The notes: generated by a model from the letters alone, not told the origin. A stretch of DNA of 37,271 nucleotides from Oceanispirochaeta sp. (GCF_027859075.1 NZ_JAQIBL010000039.1:1-37271), one strand, 5' to 3'; positions 26,350 through 34,404 are shown, counted from the first letter of the stretch. Program-made: numbers and translations.

Positions 26350-27161
26350 GACACCTTGTCCTTCAGGGGTGAAAGTATCATCTGATACTGAGCGGCCACT
26401 GTTTTATAGAGTTTTTCATTGTATTGGTTTCCGGTAATATGAAAGATATTCTCAGGAACCTGGCCCGTAAAGGGGCTGGAAAGATCCTCAGGAAGCAGAT
26501 GCAGGATTCTACGGCCAACACCTTCGGTTGAATCAATGATGCTGATATTTTGGGGCAGCCACTTCTCAAACCAGGGTTTTAACAGGATAAAATGAGTACA
26601 ACCCAGGACAATAACCTTCCACTGTTTTTCAAGGATCAGGGATATATAGGGATCCAAGGCTTCTTTTATCTCCTCTTCATCCGCCAGAAACAGATGATTC
26701 TCAACAAAATCAACCAGATCCGATGCGGCTCTGGTTTCTACCACCTGATCAGGTGCAAATTGCCTGATTAAGGCCTTGAGGTATTTCCCCTTCACCGTCT
26801 TATCTGTTGCCAATACGGCTATTTTATCGACCCCTGCGGTTTGGGCTGCCGGTTTAACCGCAGGTACAACACCGACAAAGGGAATTGAAAATTCATCTCT
26901 CAATGTGTCCAAAGCGGTTACTGACGCTGTATTACAGGCAACGACCACCAGATCAGGGTGATGGAGTTCTACAATCCGAGATGTAATATTCACTAATCGT
27001 TCTTTTAAAAATGGAGTGCTCCGGCTTCCGTAGGGAAAACAGGAATGATCGGCAAGGTAAACAAACTGCCAGTGTGGTTTTTCATTCTTGACCCATTGCA
27101 GATAGGGGAGCCCTCCCAGTCCGGAGTCCATAAAAAAGACAAGGGGAACCCGATTTATCAA
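26346..27161 (-). CDS. murI: Glutamate racemase
   Basis: Cofactor-independent racemase supplying D-glutamate for peptidoglycan. 271 residues. The two catalytic cysteines are in ACNTAS (C76) and GCTHF (C188, with H190). The opening FMDSGLGG gives Asp12-Ser13 and the FPYGSR segment at 42-47 is the usual substrate loop. The start is TTG (27159-27161), overlapping the stop of the zinc-ribbon gene (TTGA), with GAGGA upstream. It overlaps rsgA by 4 nt at the other end. Confidence 0.96.
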   Translation of the reverse strand: MINRVPLVFFMDSGLGGLPYLQWVKNEKPHWQFVYLADHSCFPYGSRSTPFLKERLVNITSRIVELHHPDLVVVACNTASVTALDTLRDEFSIPFVGVVPAVKPAAQTAGVDKIAVLATDKTVKGKYLKALIRQFAPDQVVETRAASDLVDFVENHLFLADEEEIKEALDPYISLILEKQWKVIVLGCTHFILLKPWFEKWLPQNISIIDSTEGVGRRILHLLPEDLSSPFTGQVPENIFHITGNQYNEKLYKTVAAQYQMILSPLKDKVS

Positions 27162-27436
27162 GAGAAAAAATCCTCAATTTTCTTTTTGGCATCCTCAAGT
27201 TTCTGATTCGAAGAATGGACATGAGACTGACCGGAAGCTGAGAAATAATCACAAAAATTGGCTCTGTCTTTTTCAACGACCTTCTCGGCCTGAGGTTCAC
27301 GGCACTGATTTGCAGAGGCTTTGTCAAAATGAATACAGTTATAACAGATTTTCAGTTCCTTTCCACATTCAGAACAGAGGCTGTTCCGGTAAACTTTTTC
27401 TGTACTTTCCTTCCCACAGAAATAACATTTATTCAT
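27158..27436 (-). CDS. Small zinc-ribbon protein
   Basis: 92-residue cytosolic protein of unknown function. Cysteines C4, C7, C21 and C24 form a classic four-cysteine ribbon (CYFCG ... LCSECG). C31, C34, C45 and C62 form a second set (CYNCIHFD ... CREP ... FCDYF). The C-terminal 25 residues are a charged helix (KLEDAKKKIEDFFS). It is the first gene of a coupled unit with murI and rsgA. It could be a small nucleic-acid or ribosome-binding adaptor, but there is no direct evidence. Confidence 0.8.
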   Translation of the reverse strand: MNKCYFCGKESTEKVYRNSLCSECGKELKICYNCIHFDKASANQCREPQAEKVVEKDRANFCDYFSASGQSHVHSSNQKLEDAKKKIEDFFS

Positions 27437-27487
27437 AATCGGATCTTAACCCCTTGTCAAAAAAAAGGCAATAAATTACATATTTAT

Positions 27488-28078
27488 ATGTTCAACTTGG
27501 ATTTATGCTCCTGGCCGGGATGCAAGAACCATGCATACCAGGATTTTCGACTGTGCAAAACTCATAAGGAAATGGATTATAATAAAGAAATAATTCATTA
27601 TCTTCTTTCCAATACAGTAATTACTGATTTAAAAGCACCGGGGCTTTTTTTTGAAGATCTGGATTTACGGGGTAAAATATTTATAAACTGCTTTTTCCAT
27701 CACACCAGTTGGAGGAACTGCCGTTTTGATGAATCCCGCTTTCAAATGTGTTTTTTTGATGATTCGATCATTCAGGACTGCAGTTTTCTCAAAGTCAATA
27801 TGATTCAAAGTGTTTTTACAGTCTCAGAGCTTCTGGATTCCACCTGGAAGGGATCTGATCTGGTGTCGGTAAACTGGAACAGAATCAAGGCCAGGCACTG
27901 CGAATTCAGCGAATCAGATCTTTACTATTCAAGATTTATCGGAAGCTCACTGAAGGATACCAACTTTGTCAATTGTAATCTCAAACGAGTTGATTTTTGT
28001 CTGGCCCGGATAAAGAGGGTCGATTTCCGGTATTCCAATACAGAAGAAGCCTATTTTCAGAAGGAAAACAGGGTATGA
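27488..28078 (+). CDS. Pentapeptide-repeat-like protein with an N-terminal zinc knuckle
   Basis: About 196 residues. The N-terminus has C7-x4-C12-x10-C23-x2-H26 (CSWPGCKNHAYQDFRLCKTH), a small zinc-knuckle motif. From about residue 55 onwards there are imperfect pentapeptide repeats of the A(D/N)LXX type (FEDLDL, FINCFF, NCRFDESRFQ, SDLYYSRFIG, SLKDTNFVNCNLKRVDF), which should fold as a right-handed quadrilateral beta-helix. The ATG at 27488 starts just before the knuckle and has no good ribosome-binding site; the longer reading frame upstream overlaps the divergent gene and is rejected. It overlaps the following hydrolase gene by 4 nt (ATGA). Function is unknown; some pentapeptide proteins protect gyrase, but this cannot be inferred here. 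Confidence 0.78.
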   Translation: MFNLDLCSWPGCKNHAYQDFRLCKTHKEMDYNKEIIHYLLSNTVITDLKAPGLFFEDLDLRGKIFINCFFHHTSWRNCRFDESRFQMCFFDDSIIQDCSFLKVNMIQSVFTVSELLDSTWKGSDLVSVNWNRIKARHCEFSESDLYYSRFIGSSLKDTNFVNCNLKRVDFCLARIKRVDFRYSNTEEAYFQKENRV

Positions 28079-28641
28079 AGCTATTTAATCATTTTGCAGC
28101 CGTAGGATTCAGCAATACCTATCTTGTGGGAGGAGATTCTGGTGGAGAGGCTCTTCTGATTGATCCGGGAGTCATGGATGTCCCGTTACTGGAGCTGATT
28201 GAAAAAAATGATTATTACATCAAACACATATTGATAACTCATAGTCACTGGAATCATTACGGCGGAGTGAATACCCTCTTGAAGATCTACAACGCTCAGG
28301 TCTATTCGGCAATCCCCTTCTTGGAAAATCAGCCTTGTCATGTACTGAAGGAAGGGAAATATGAGTTCACCGGCCAGGAAGTGGAAGTCATTCCCGTTCG
28401 GGGGCACAGCGATGATTCACTCGTATACAAAATAGGACATTTTTACTTTACCGGAGATATCCTTTCAGCAGGGAGAACAGGCACAACTCCCGACAAGGTC
28501 AGCCGGGAGAAGCTTTTTCTTGAATTAAAAGAAAAAATCTTTTCAAGAGACTTTCATGGAATAGTACTTCCTGGTCACGGTCCCCCCTCAACAATCAAAG
28601 CCGAGGCCGCAATATTCAAAAAATATGAACAGAATATGTAA
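28075..28641 (+). CDS. Metallo-beta-lactamase-fold hydrolase, glyoxalase II-like
   Basis: 188-residue cytosolic metallo-hydrolase. The metal motif reads H56-S-H58-W-N60-H61 instead of the usual H-x-H-x-D-H, followed by H111 (PVRGHSDDSL), D128 (YFTGDIL) and H168 (PGHGP). Site 1 ligands (H56, H58, H111, D128) are complete, but the Asp of site 2 is Asn. This could lower affinity for a second metal or indicate a single-metal enzyme of the persulfide-dioxygenase kind. The ATG overlaps the stop of the pentapeptide gene by 4 nt; a longer in-frame reading from 27997 lies wholly within that gene and is rejected. The substrate is unknown. Confidence 0.88.
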   Translation: MKLFNHFAAVGFSNTYLVGGDSGGEALLIDPGVMDVPLLELIEKNDYYIKHILITHSHWNHYGGVNTLLKIYNAQVYSAIPFLENQPCHVLKEGKYEFTGQEVEVIPVRGHSDDSLVYKIGHFYFTGDILSAGRTGTTPDKVSREKLFLELKEKIFSRDFHGIVLPGHGPPSTIKAEAAIFKKYEQNM

Positions 28642-28651
28642 TTCAATATCT

Positions 28652-29572
28652 TTAAATTTGATTTAACCGTGCCTTCAACTCGGTAAACCGTTCGGGAATG
28701 GGTGCTTCAAACTGCCTCATTTCAGTCTCACCGGGAAGAACAATACCCAACTTCCATGAGTGGAGCATCATGGTTACATCGCCGATTACATTATCTTTCC
28801 GGGCATAGACGGAATCTCCCAGAATAGGACAGCCCATGGATAAAAGATGAACACGGATCTGATGGGTCCTGCCGGTCTCCAGCTTAAGCTTGATAAGGGA
28901 ATAACGATCCCAGGACTCAAGAACTTCATATCGGGTGAGAGCACGTTTACCTTTTGTCTCATGGACCTTGAATTTTTTTCTGTTTTTGTCATCTCTGGTG
29001 ATAAAAGTATCGATATTACCCCTCCGCGCAGGAAGCCGGCCCTTTATAAATGCCAGATAGTATTTTTCGGTGGTTCTATTTCTGAACTGCTCAGACAGGG
29101 ATTCCAGGGAGTCGGGATTCTTGGCTGTGATGATAAGTCCGGAAGTATCCTTATCCAGACGATGCACGATCCCCGGCCTGAGAGGATCATCCTCAAAATG
29201 ATTTCCCAGCTGCTGATTGTAATAGAGAAGACCCTGAACAAGGGTTCCACTATAGTTCCCGGCACCGGGATGAACAACCAGCCCCTGAGGCTTATTCAGA
29301 ACGATGACTTGATCATTTTCAAAAAGGATATCAAGATCCATTTTTTCTGGCGCGAAGTCAGGCTCATCGGGAGTACTCCAGTTAACGACCAATACATCTT
29401 TATCTTTAACTTTCTTGGAAAGTTTGATTTCCTTATCATTCATAAAAACCTGAATCTTATGGGATTCAAACTGGCTTCTCCTCATGAATCCCATGTGTGA
29501 TACATATTTATCGGCTCTCAGAGTCTCCCCCTCGGGAAGACTGACGATAATTTCTTTTGTTTCTTTATTCAC
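28652..29572 (-). CDS. RluD-family 23S rRNA pseudouridine synthase (S4-domain)
   Basis: 306 residues with an S4 RNA-binding domain at about 10-65 and a RluA-type catalytic domain with GIVHRLDKDTSGL, where the catalytic aspartate is D140. Supporting segments are LNKPQGLVVHPG and LETGRTHQIRVH. Most relatives make pseudouridines in the 23S helix 69 loop (RluD), but RluC-like specificity cannot be excluded. The start is taken as GTG at 29570-29572: GAGGA lies 6 nt upstream and it overlaps the previous stop (GTGAATAA). The longer ATG reading (29644) would add 24 residues inside the upstream gene and lacks a ribosome-binding site. Confidence 0.93.
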   Translation of the reverse strand: MNKETKEIIVSLPEGETLRADKYVSHMGFMRRSQFESHKIQVFMNDKEIKLSKKVKDKDVLVVNWSTPDEPDFAPEKMDLDILFENDQVIVLNKPQGLVVHPGAGNYSGTLVQGLLYYNQQLGNHFEDDPLRPGIVHRLDKDTSGLIITAKNPDSLESLSEQFRNRTTEKYYLAFIKGRLPARRGNIDTFITRDDKNRKKFKVHETKGKRALTRYEVLESWDRYSLIKLKLETGRTHQIRVHLLSMGCPILGDSVYARKDNVIGDVTMMLHSWKLGIVLPGETEMRQFEAPIPERFTELKARLNQI

Positions 29573-29984
29573 TTTTTTCCTCTTCAACAAACTCCGGATA
29601 CTCCTGAGCCTGATTCCTGGTTCGTTTTTTTTTGATCTTTCCAATGATCAGGTCAGCCACGGCAACAGCACCCGATAATGTAGCGGATGTAACAAGCAGG
29701 TATTTCAAATCATCCTGCTTTTTCTCAGAAGCCAGAGAAAACTCAGAATTGAATCCGGTTCCCGCATAACTGGTCACTTCATATACCAAAGATGTCAGAA
29801 TATAAGTCAATGGAAAGGAGCCGAACAGAATGACTTCAAAACGCCTCATATCATGGGCCCAGACAGGAAATTCAACTTCCTGATAAGGCAGGGGCTCCGT
29901 AACCGGCCCATTCATCTCCTGGGGAGACAGGAGAGCCGCCTGACTCATGAATAGAATCAGGCTGGTTATCCGGAAAACCTTCAT
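29565..29984 (-). CDS. Small membrane or exported protein of unknown function
   Basis: 139 residues. It begins with a signal-like MKVFRITSLILFMSQAALLSPQ, then has two further hydrophobic stretches: about 56-73 (FPLTYILTSLVYEVTSYAG) and about 98-118 (LLVTSATLSGAVAVADLIIG). It ends with a very basic then acidic tail (KIKKKRTRN, EFVEEEKSE). The ATG at 29984 is used because it comes 2 nt after the yggS stop and creates the signal sequence. The longer reading from 30053 lies within yggS. It overlaps rluD by 8 nt. I do not recognise the family. Confidence 0.72.
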   Translation of the reverse strand: MKVFRITSLILFMSQAALLSPQEMNGPVTEPLPYQEVEFPVWAHDMRRFEVILFGSFPLTYILTSLVYEVTSYAGTGFNSEFSLASEKKQDDLKYLLVTSATLSGAVAVADLIIGKIKKKRTRNQAQEYPEFVEEEKSE

Positions 29985-29986
29985 TC

Positions 29987-30688
29987 TCAGAACCGGCCTC
30001 CGAACAGGGCACTGCCGACTCTCAAAAGTGTGGAGCCTTCCAGAACAGCCCACTCAAAGTCAGAGGACATACCCATGGAGAGAACTGAAAAATCCTGATC
30101 ACGGTACAGGCTCATCAATTTTTCCTGGAGAATACGGCATCGGGCAAAGGCCTCCCTCACCACAGATTCATCATCCGTGAAGGGAGCGATTGTCATAAGG
30201 CCTTCGATCCTGACTCCCTGTTGTTCCCGAAGCCATCCGGCGGTTTCAATGATTTCTTCTTCCGATGAAAATCCTGTTTTGCTCCCCTCTTCGGCCGTCT
30301 TCAGCTGAAGGAGAACTCGAATGGGAAGATCTTTCATCTCATGAATCTGATTCTTATAATTCTGAACCAGCTTCTCCGCGAGCTCTCTTGAATCAAGGGA
30401 CTGAATGCAGTCAAAAACAGAGAGGCCTGTTTTTACTTTATTCCTTTGAAGATGTCCAATGAGATGCAAATCAACATCCTCGGGTAGGCTGGCAAACTTT
30501 TCCTGTGCTTCGGCAACTCTGTTTTCTCCAAACAACCTCTGCCCTGCATCATAGGCTTCTCTGATTTGTTCGAGTGGTTTTGTCTTACTCACAGCCATCA
30601 GTTTGATCTCAGAGGAAGTCCGGCCAGCCTTTAGGGCGGCAGCTTCAATGGAATTATTCAATTTTTCAAGATTTTCACGAATACTCAT
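29987..30688 (-). CDS. yggS: YggS-family pyridoxal-phosphate homeostasis protein
   Basis: 233-residue single-domain TIM-barrel PLP-binding protein (PROSC/YBL036C group) that buffers vitamin B6 and has no known catalytic reaction. The PLP lysine is K35 in KLMAVSKTKP. Family segments FGENRVAEAQEKF, DLHLIGHLQRNKV and LSMGMSSDFEWAV are all present, the last supplying the phosphate-binding loop. It lies between an SH3-like lipoprotein gene and a small membrane protein gene in the htrA-uvrB unit. Confidence 0.96.
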   Translation of the reverse strand: MSIRENLEKLNNSIEAAALKAGRTSSEIKLMAVSKTKPLEQIREAYDAGQRLFGENRVAEAQEKFASLPEDVDLHLIGHLQRNKVKTGLSVFDCIQSLDSRELAEKLVQNYKNQIHEMKDLPIRVLLQLKTAEEGSKTGFSSEEEIIETAGWLREQQGVRIEGLMTIAPFTDDESVVREAFARCRILQEKLMSLYRDQDFSVLSMGMSSDFEWAVLEGSTLLRVGSALFGGRF

Positions 30689-30732
30689 AGCTTGAATCTA
30701 TCACAGCTTTCCTATTCTGGAAAAGGGAGTCA

Positions 30733-31110
30733 TCAGGGGAGTTCTCCCAAGAGCCTCTGAGATGCCGTCCAGGCTTTCTCTTTCGTTGAGTAACTGTCAA
30801 GAGAACTGTCCTGAACCCAGCCAGTCAGCTTATCCTTACTGATATTATACCAGAGAGAACGCTCTCTTCCATTTATGAAATGCACTGATTCGATCCGAAC
30901 CAGATCACCCTTCCTCAATGTCGTCACAATATGCTGATCATCATCAGGTTCTTTATTTATTTTCAGATAGGATACATTCACCACACCCCAGTTGGTCGTC
31001 CCTTTCATGATGGGAGTCGCTGGTAAAATAATGTCAGGGACCTCAATTTTCAGAACACAGGACAGGGGTATAAAAAGGAATACCAGGAGATATATGAAAA
31101 TCCGCATCAT
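30733..31110 (-). CDS. Putative lipoprotein with an SH3-like domain
   Basis: 125 residues. The N-terminus MMRIFIYLLVFLFIPLSC gives a spirochaete-style lipobox (PLSC) with Cys18 lipidated. The mature part looks like a bacterial SH3 domain: a VVNVSYLKINKEPDDD strand region, a TLRKGDLVRIES strand-turn, and LWYNISKDKLTGWVQDSSL, whose GWV is the usual SH3b signature. Such domains often bind cell-wall peptides, but binding is not shown here. The ATG overlaps the uvrB stop (ATGA) and has AGGGGAG upstream. Confidence 0.8.
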   Translation of the reverse strand: MMRIFIYLLVFLFIPLSCVLKIEVPDIILPATPIMKGTTNWGVVNVSYLKINKEPDDDQHIVTTLRKGDLVRIESVHFINGRERSLWYNISKDKLTGWVQDSSLDSYSTKEKAWTASQRLLGELP

Positions 31111-33095
31111 AGGTTCTCCCCTTTCAGTTCGACGATTTCATCACGGAGTACAGCGGCCTCTTCAAACTCCATGTTCTTTGCCTTCTCAAGCATTTCCTTT
31201 TCAAGGGCCTTAATGAGTTTTTTCTTTTGTACAGGATCCAGAAGGTTCACATTGTCCTTCATGACAGAAATCGTCATCTCTTCGGCTTTCTTTTTCAGAT
31301 CAATTTTTCTGATGAGTATATCCTGCACTGCTTTAATAATCGTTTCGGGAGTAATGCCATGATCTTCATTGTATTTTTTCTGGATTCCCCGCCGGCGGTT
31401 TGTCTCACGAATCGCTTCGATCATAGCGGAAGATTCCCGGTCGGCATACATAATGACCCTTCCCTTGGAGTTTCTGGAAGCCCTGCCGATTGTCTGGATC
31501 AAAGCCGTAGCGGATCGGAGAAAACCGACTTTATCCGCATCCATAATGGCAATGAGAGAAACTTCGGGGATGTCCAGACCTTCTCTGAGGAGGTTGATGC
31601 CCACAAGGACATCATATTTCCCGAGTCTGAGATCGCGAATGATTTCGACCCGTTCAATGGTTTCGACTTCGGAATGAAGATAATTGACCTTCAACCCGAG
31701 TTCATTTAGATAATCAGTCAGATCCTCGGCCATTCTTTTTGTCAGAGTTGTGATCAAGACCCGCTCACCTTCGTCAATTCTCTTTCTGATTTCGCCATAT
31801 AGGTCCTCCATTTGACCTTCGGTCGAACGGATTTCAATGATGGGATCAAGGAGACCAGTGGGCCGGATAATCTGCTCGACCACCAGTTCTGACTTTTCCA
31901 ACTCCTCCTGTCTGGGAGTGGCGGAAACATAAAGAAGCTGTTTTTTAAAGTCCTCAAATTCAGAATATACCAGAGGTCTGTTATCCAGGGCTGAAGGAAG
32001 ACGGAATCCGAAATTCACAAGATTGGTTTTACGGGATCGATCCCCTTCATACATGGCCCGGATCTGGGAGAGGGTGACATGGGATTCATCGACTATGGTC
32101 ATAAAATCGGGGGGGAAATAATCCATAAGTACCTCGGGACGTTCCCCAGCCTCCCGGCCTGACAGCTGGCGGGAGTAGTTTTCAATCCCCGAGCAATACC
32201 CCATTTCCTCCATCATCTCAAGATCGTATTCTGTTCTGGTTTTCAGGCGCTGAGCCTCTACAATCTGACCTCTGGATTCAAAAAATTCCACCTGTAGGGT
32301 CATTTCATCCCTGATAGCGGTCAATGACTTCTGAACACTGTCTTCAGGCATGACAAAATGTTTGGCCGGATAGACAGTACACATGGTAAGATCTTCCAGA
32401 ACTTCCCCCGAAACCGGATTAAATCGTTTCATAGATTCAATTTCATCCCAGTCAAAGCTGATACGGTAGGCTTCTTTCAGGTAGGCAGGATAGAGTTCCA
32501 TCACATCTCCCCGAACCCTGAATTTCCCCCTCTCCAGTACCATATCATTCCGTTCATACTGAAGAGAAATCAAATTCCTGATGATATCATCCCGGTTATA
32601 AATCTCCCCGACCAGGAGCTGGACTCTCATATCTTTATAGGAGGAAGGATTTCCAAGACCATAGATGCAGGAGACTGTGGAAACAATGAGGACATCCGTA
32701 CGTTCCATCAGACTCATGGTTGCCGAGAGCCTCATTCTGTCGATTTCATCATTAATAGAGGAATCTTTCTCAATATACAAATCACGGGAAGGAACGTAAG
32801 CCTCCGGCTGATAGTAGTCGTAGTAGGAAACAAAGTATTCCACCGCATTGTGGGGAAAAAAATCCTTAAACTCCCTGTAGAGTTGAGCCGCCAGAGTTTT
32901 ATTATGAGAGATAACCAGTGTTGGCTTTTGAATATACTCCACAATTTTAGCCATTGTGAAGGTTTTTCCCGAACCTGTTACGCCTTGAAGGGTCGCCCTC
33001 CGGGCACCATTCAGGAAAGCATCAGACAATTTTTCAATCGCATTGATCTGATCCCCCGCAGCGTCAAAGGGAGAAACGACTTTAAATTTATTCAT
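31107..33095 (-). CDS. uvrB: Excinuclease ABC subunit B
   Basis: Damage-verification helicase-like subunit of nucleotide excision repair. The 662 residues match the family (about 660-675). The Walker A GVTGSGKT is at 38-45. The beta-hairpin region reads VSYYDYYQPEAYVPSRD and the DEAD-like box is DESHVT. The motif VI segment is QTIGRASRNSKG, and the C-terminal UVR motif (KALEKEMLEKAKNMEFEEAA region) that binds UvrC is present. It lies 36 nt after htrA, and a palindrome covers its ribosome-binding region (33104-33118). Confidence 0.98.
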   Translation of the reverse strand: MNKFKVVSPFDAAGDQINAIEKLSDAFLNGARRATLQGVTGSGKTFTMAKIVEYIQKPTLVISHNKTLAAQLYREFKDFFPHNAVEYFVSYYDYYQPEAYVPSRDLYIEKDSSINDEIDRMRLSATMSLMERTDVLIVSTVSCIYGLGNPSSYKDMRVQLLVGEIYNRDDIIRNLISLQYERNDMVLERGKFRVRGDVMELYPAYLKEAYRISFDWDEIESMKRFNPVSGEVLEDLTMCTVYPAKHFVMPEDSVQKSLTAIRDEMTLQVEFFESRGQIVEAQRLKTRTEYDLEMMEEMGYCSGIENYSRQLSGREAGERPEVLMDYFPPDFMTIVDESHVTLSQIRAMYEGDRSRKTNLVNFGFRLPSALDNRPLVYSEFEDFKKQLLYVSATPRQEELEKSELVVEQIIRPTGLLDPIIEIRSTEGQMEDLYGEIRKRIDEGERVLITTLTKRMAEDLTDYLNELGLKVNYLHSEVETIERVEIIRDLRLGKYDVLVGINLLREGLDIPEVSLIAIMDADKVGFLRSATALIQTIGRASRNSKGRVIMYADRESSAMIEAIRETNRRRGIQKKYNEDHGITPETIIKAVQDILIRKIDLKKKAEEMTISVMKDNVNLLDPVQKKKLIKALEKEMLEKAKNMEFEEAAVLRDEIVELKGENL

Positions 33096-33103
33096 ATGGT
33101 ATC

Positions 33104-33118
33104 ATTCCCCTGGGGAAT
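33104..33118. promoter_or_regulatory. uvrB: Perfect 15-bp palindrome over the uvrB translation start region
   Basis: ATTCCCC-T-GGGGAAT (plus strand), 7-bp arms around one central base, in the 36-nt htrA-uvrB gap. On the uvrB mRNA the second arm contains the only good Shine-Dalgarno-like sequence (AGGGGA) before the ATG, about 10 nt away. It could be a repressor operator or an RNA hairpin hiding the ribosome-binding site. It does not match LexA boxes I know. Confidence 0.6.
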
Positions 33119-33131
33119 TAACTCCTGGATT

Positions 33132-34346
33132 TTAGTTTGTTGGTCTTTCTGACAATTTGATTCTTAATATTTTAGTCTGTTTCCTTCTGAGCACTTCCAC
33201 TTCGACCTCATCTCCCGGCCTGGTTGCTTCCAGTGCGCCGTAAAAATCGGAGAGAGTCGCGATGACCACACCATTGATCCCGGTGATGATGTCTCCCCCC
33301 AGATAAATCACGGAATTGCCGCTTCTTACAGCCTGATCCGGATCTCCCCCCAGCAATCCTGCATCCTCGGCATTTCCACCATTGATGACTCTGGAGATCA
33401 AAATTCCTTTTGAAAGGGGCAGCTTCCCATAGCGGACAAGGGAAGGAAATAGCTGGACAGGAACAATATCAATCCAGCCTCTCTGAACCTTTCCAAATTT
33501 AATAAGATCCGGCACGACTCGCCGGGCTGTATCCACAGGGATGGCAAAGCCAATACCCACCGAGCCGCCTGAGGGGGTATAAATCATTGTATTGATACCG
33601 ATCATCTCCCCTTTCATGTTTATGAGGGGTCCTCCGGAGTTGCCCGGATTAATGGATGCATCCGTTTGAATCATATCACGAATCACAAGGCCCGAGTCAT
33701 TTTTCAAAGGCCGTCCCAGACCAGAGACAATGCCCGTAGTCAAGGTCCGCTCAAAGGCAAAAGGATTCCCTATGGCAATGACCTTCTGCCCTACTTTCAA
33801 ATGATCTGATGTCCCGAAGGGAATGGTTACCAGCTCCTTGTCTTCAGGATCAAATTTCAGAACAGACAGATCATTTTCATAATCTGTTCCCACGACTTCC
33901 CCTTCATACTGACTACCGTCTGCCAGGGTGATGTAGACCTTATAGGCCTTGTCTACCACATGATTATTGGTCAGGACAAAGCCACGCTTATCAATAATGG
34001 AACCTGAACCGGAGGACCCTTCCTGTGGAATGGGTTCGAGAAACCAGTTGTAGCCCACAACTTCTGTCGTTACATTCACAACCGCTTCGTTGTATCTCTC
34101 ATAGATTCCGATATTTGTCAGTTCGTCCTCAGAATAATCACTGCTGTTAAATACTGGATTCCCCAATGAAGTAGCAGGCTGAGATGGAAAGATTTCAACT
34201 TCAGGAAAAGAGCTGTTTGTCAGGGCTGGTATATCCGAATTAAAAGAAGAGAGGGATATGAGGCCGAAACCAAAAAGGAGCAGGAATACAAGGAGAGCCG
34301 TTCCTATTGAATAAAAAATAACCTGATTCCTACTGTATAGCTTCAT
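33132..34346 (-). CDS. HtrA/DegP-type serine protease with one PDZ domain
   Basis: 404-residue envelope protease. A single N-terminal hydrophobic helix (about 10-34) should anchor it to the inner membrane with the body in the periplasm. The trypsin-like catalytic triad is H129 (LTNNHVVDKA), D159 (YENDLSVLK) and S237 (NPGNSGGPL). A PDZ domain occupies about 295-400 (GGDIITGINGVVIATLSDF, split between strands). One PDZ and a membrane anchor make it DegS-like in layout, but many spirochaete HtrA proteins look like this. It has its own promoter and starts the uvrB unit, and it is divergent from the DA1-like gene. Confidence 0.95.
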   Translation of the reverse strand: MKLYSRNQVIFYSIGTALLVFLLLFGFGLISLSSFNSDIPALTNSSFPEVEIFPSQPATSLGNPVFNSSDYSEDELTNIGIYERYNEAVVNVTTEVVGYNWFLEPIPQEGSSGSGSIIDKRGFVLTNNHVVDKAYKVYITLADGSQYEGEVVGTDYENDLSVLKFDPEDKELVTIPFGTSDHLKVGQKVIAIGNPFAFERTLTTGIVSGLGRPLKNDSGLVIRDMIQTDASINPGNSGGPLINMKGEMIGINTMIYTPSGGSVGIGFAIPVDTARRVVPDLIKFGKVQRGWIDIVPVQLFPSLVRYGKLPLSKGILISRVINGGNAEDAGLLGGDPDQAVRSGNSVIYLGGDIITGINGVVIATLSDFYGALEATRPGDEVEVEVLRRKQTKILRIKLSERPTN

Positions 34347-34375
34347 TATTGATTCACTCCTCCCCTATCAATCTT

Positions 34376-34404
34376 AAAATACCTGAATAACCAATATATT
34401 TCAA
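34376..34404 (-). promoter_or_regulatory. Promoter for the htrA-uvrB operon
   Basis: On the minus strand TTGAAA (34399-34404) is followed after 17 nt by TATTTT (34376-34381). The RNA would start near 34369, giving a leader of about 22 nt that holds GGGGAGGAG before the htrA ATG. By-eye match only; no sigma-E-type sequence was evident. Confidence 0.6.

Noticed and set aside
27437-27459. TTGACA box upstream of the zinc-ribbon gene as its promoter
   Set aside because: At 17-nt spacing the -10 box would be TATGAA overlapping the start codon, which would place the RNA start inside the gene. The true promoter of this unit is therefore unclear.
27329-27487. N-terminal extension of the pentapeptide-repeat gene
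   Set aside because: It lies antisense over the 5' end of the zinc-ribbon gene, and the protein is complete from the ATG at 27488, just before the zinc knuckle.
28652-28666. TTAAAT-TTG-ATTTAA inverted repeat at the rluD / hydrolase convergent junction as a terminator
   Set aside because: It is purely A/T with a 6-bp stem and a 3-nt loop, has no GC core or T run, and lies inside the end of rluD.
28847-29500. 217-codon plus-strand frame opposite the pseudouridine synthase gene
   Set aside because: Antisense to a conserved enzyme gene, no ribosome-binding site and no recognisable protein features.
31227-33152. Long open frames on the plus strand opposite uvrB (up to 264 codons)
   Set aside because: They lie antisense to a fully conserved uvrB, have no family features or ribosome-binding sites, and are by-products of codon use.
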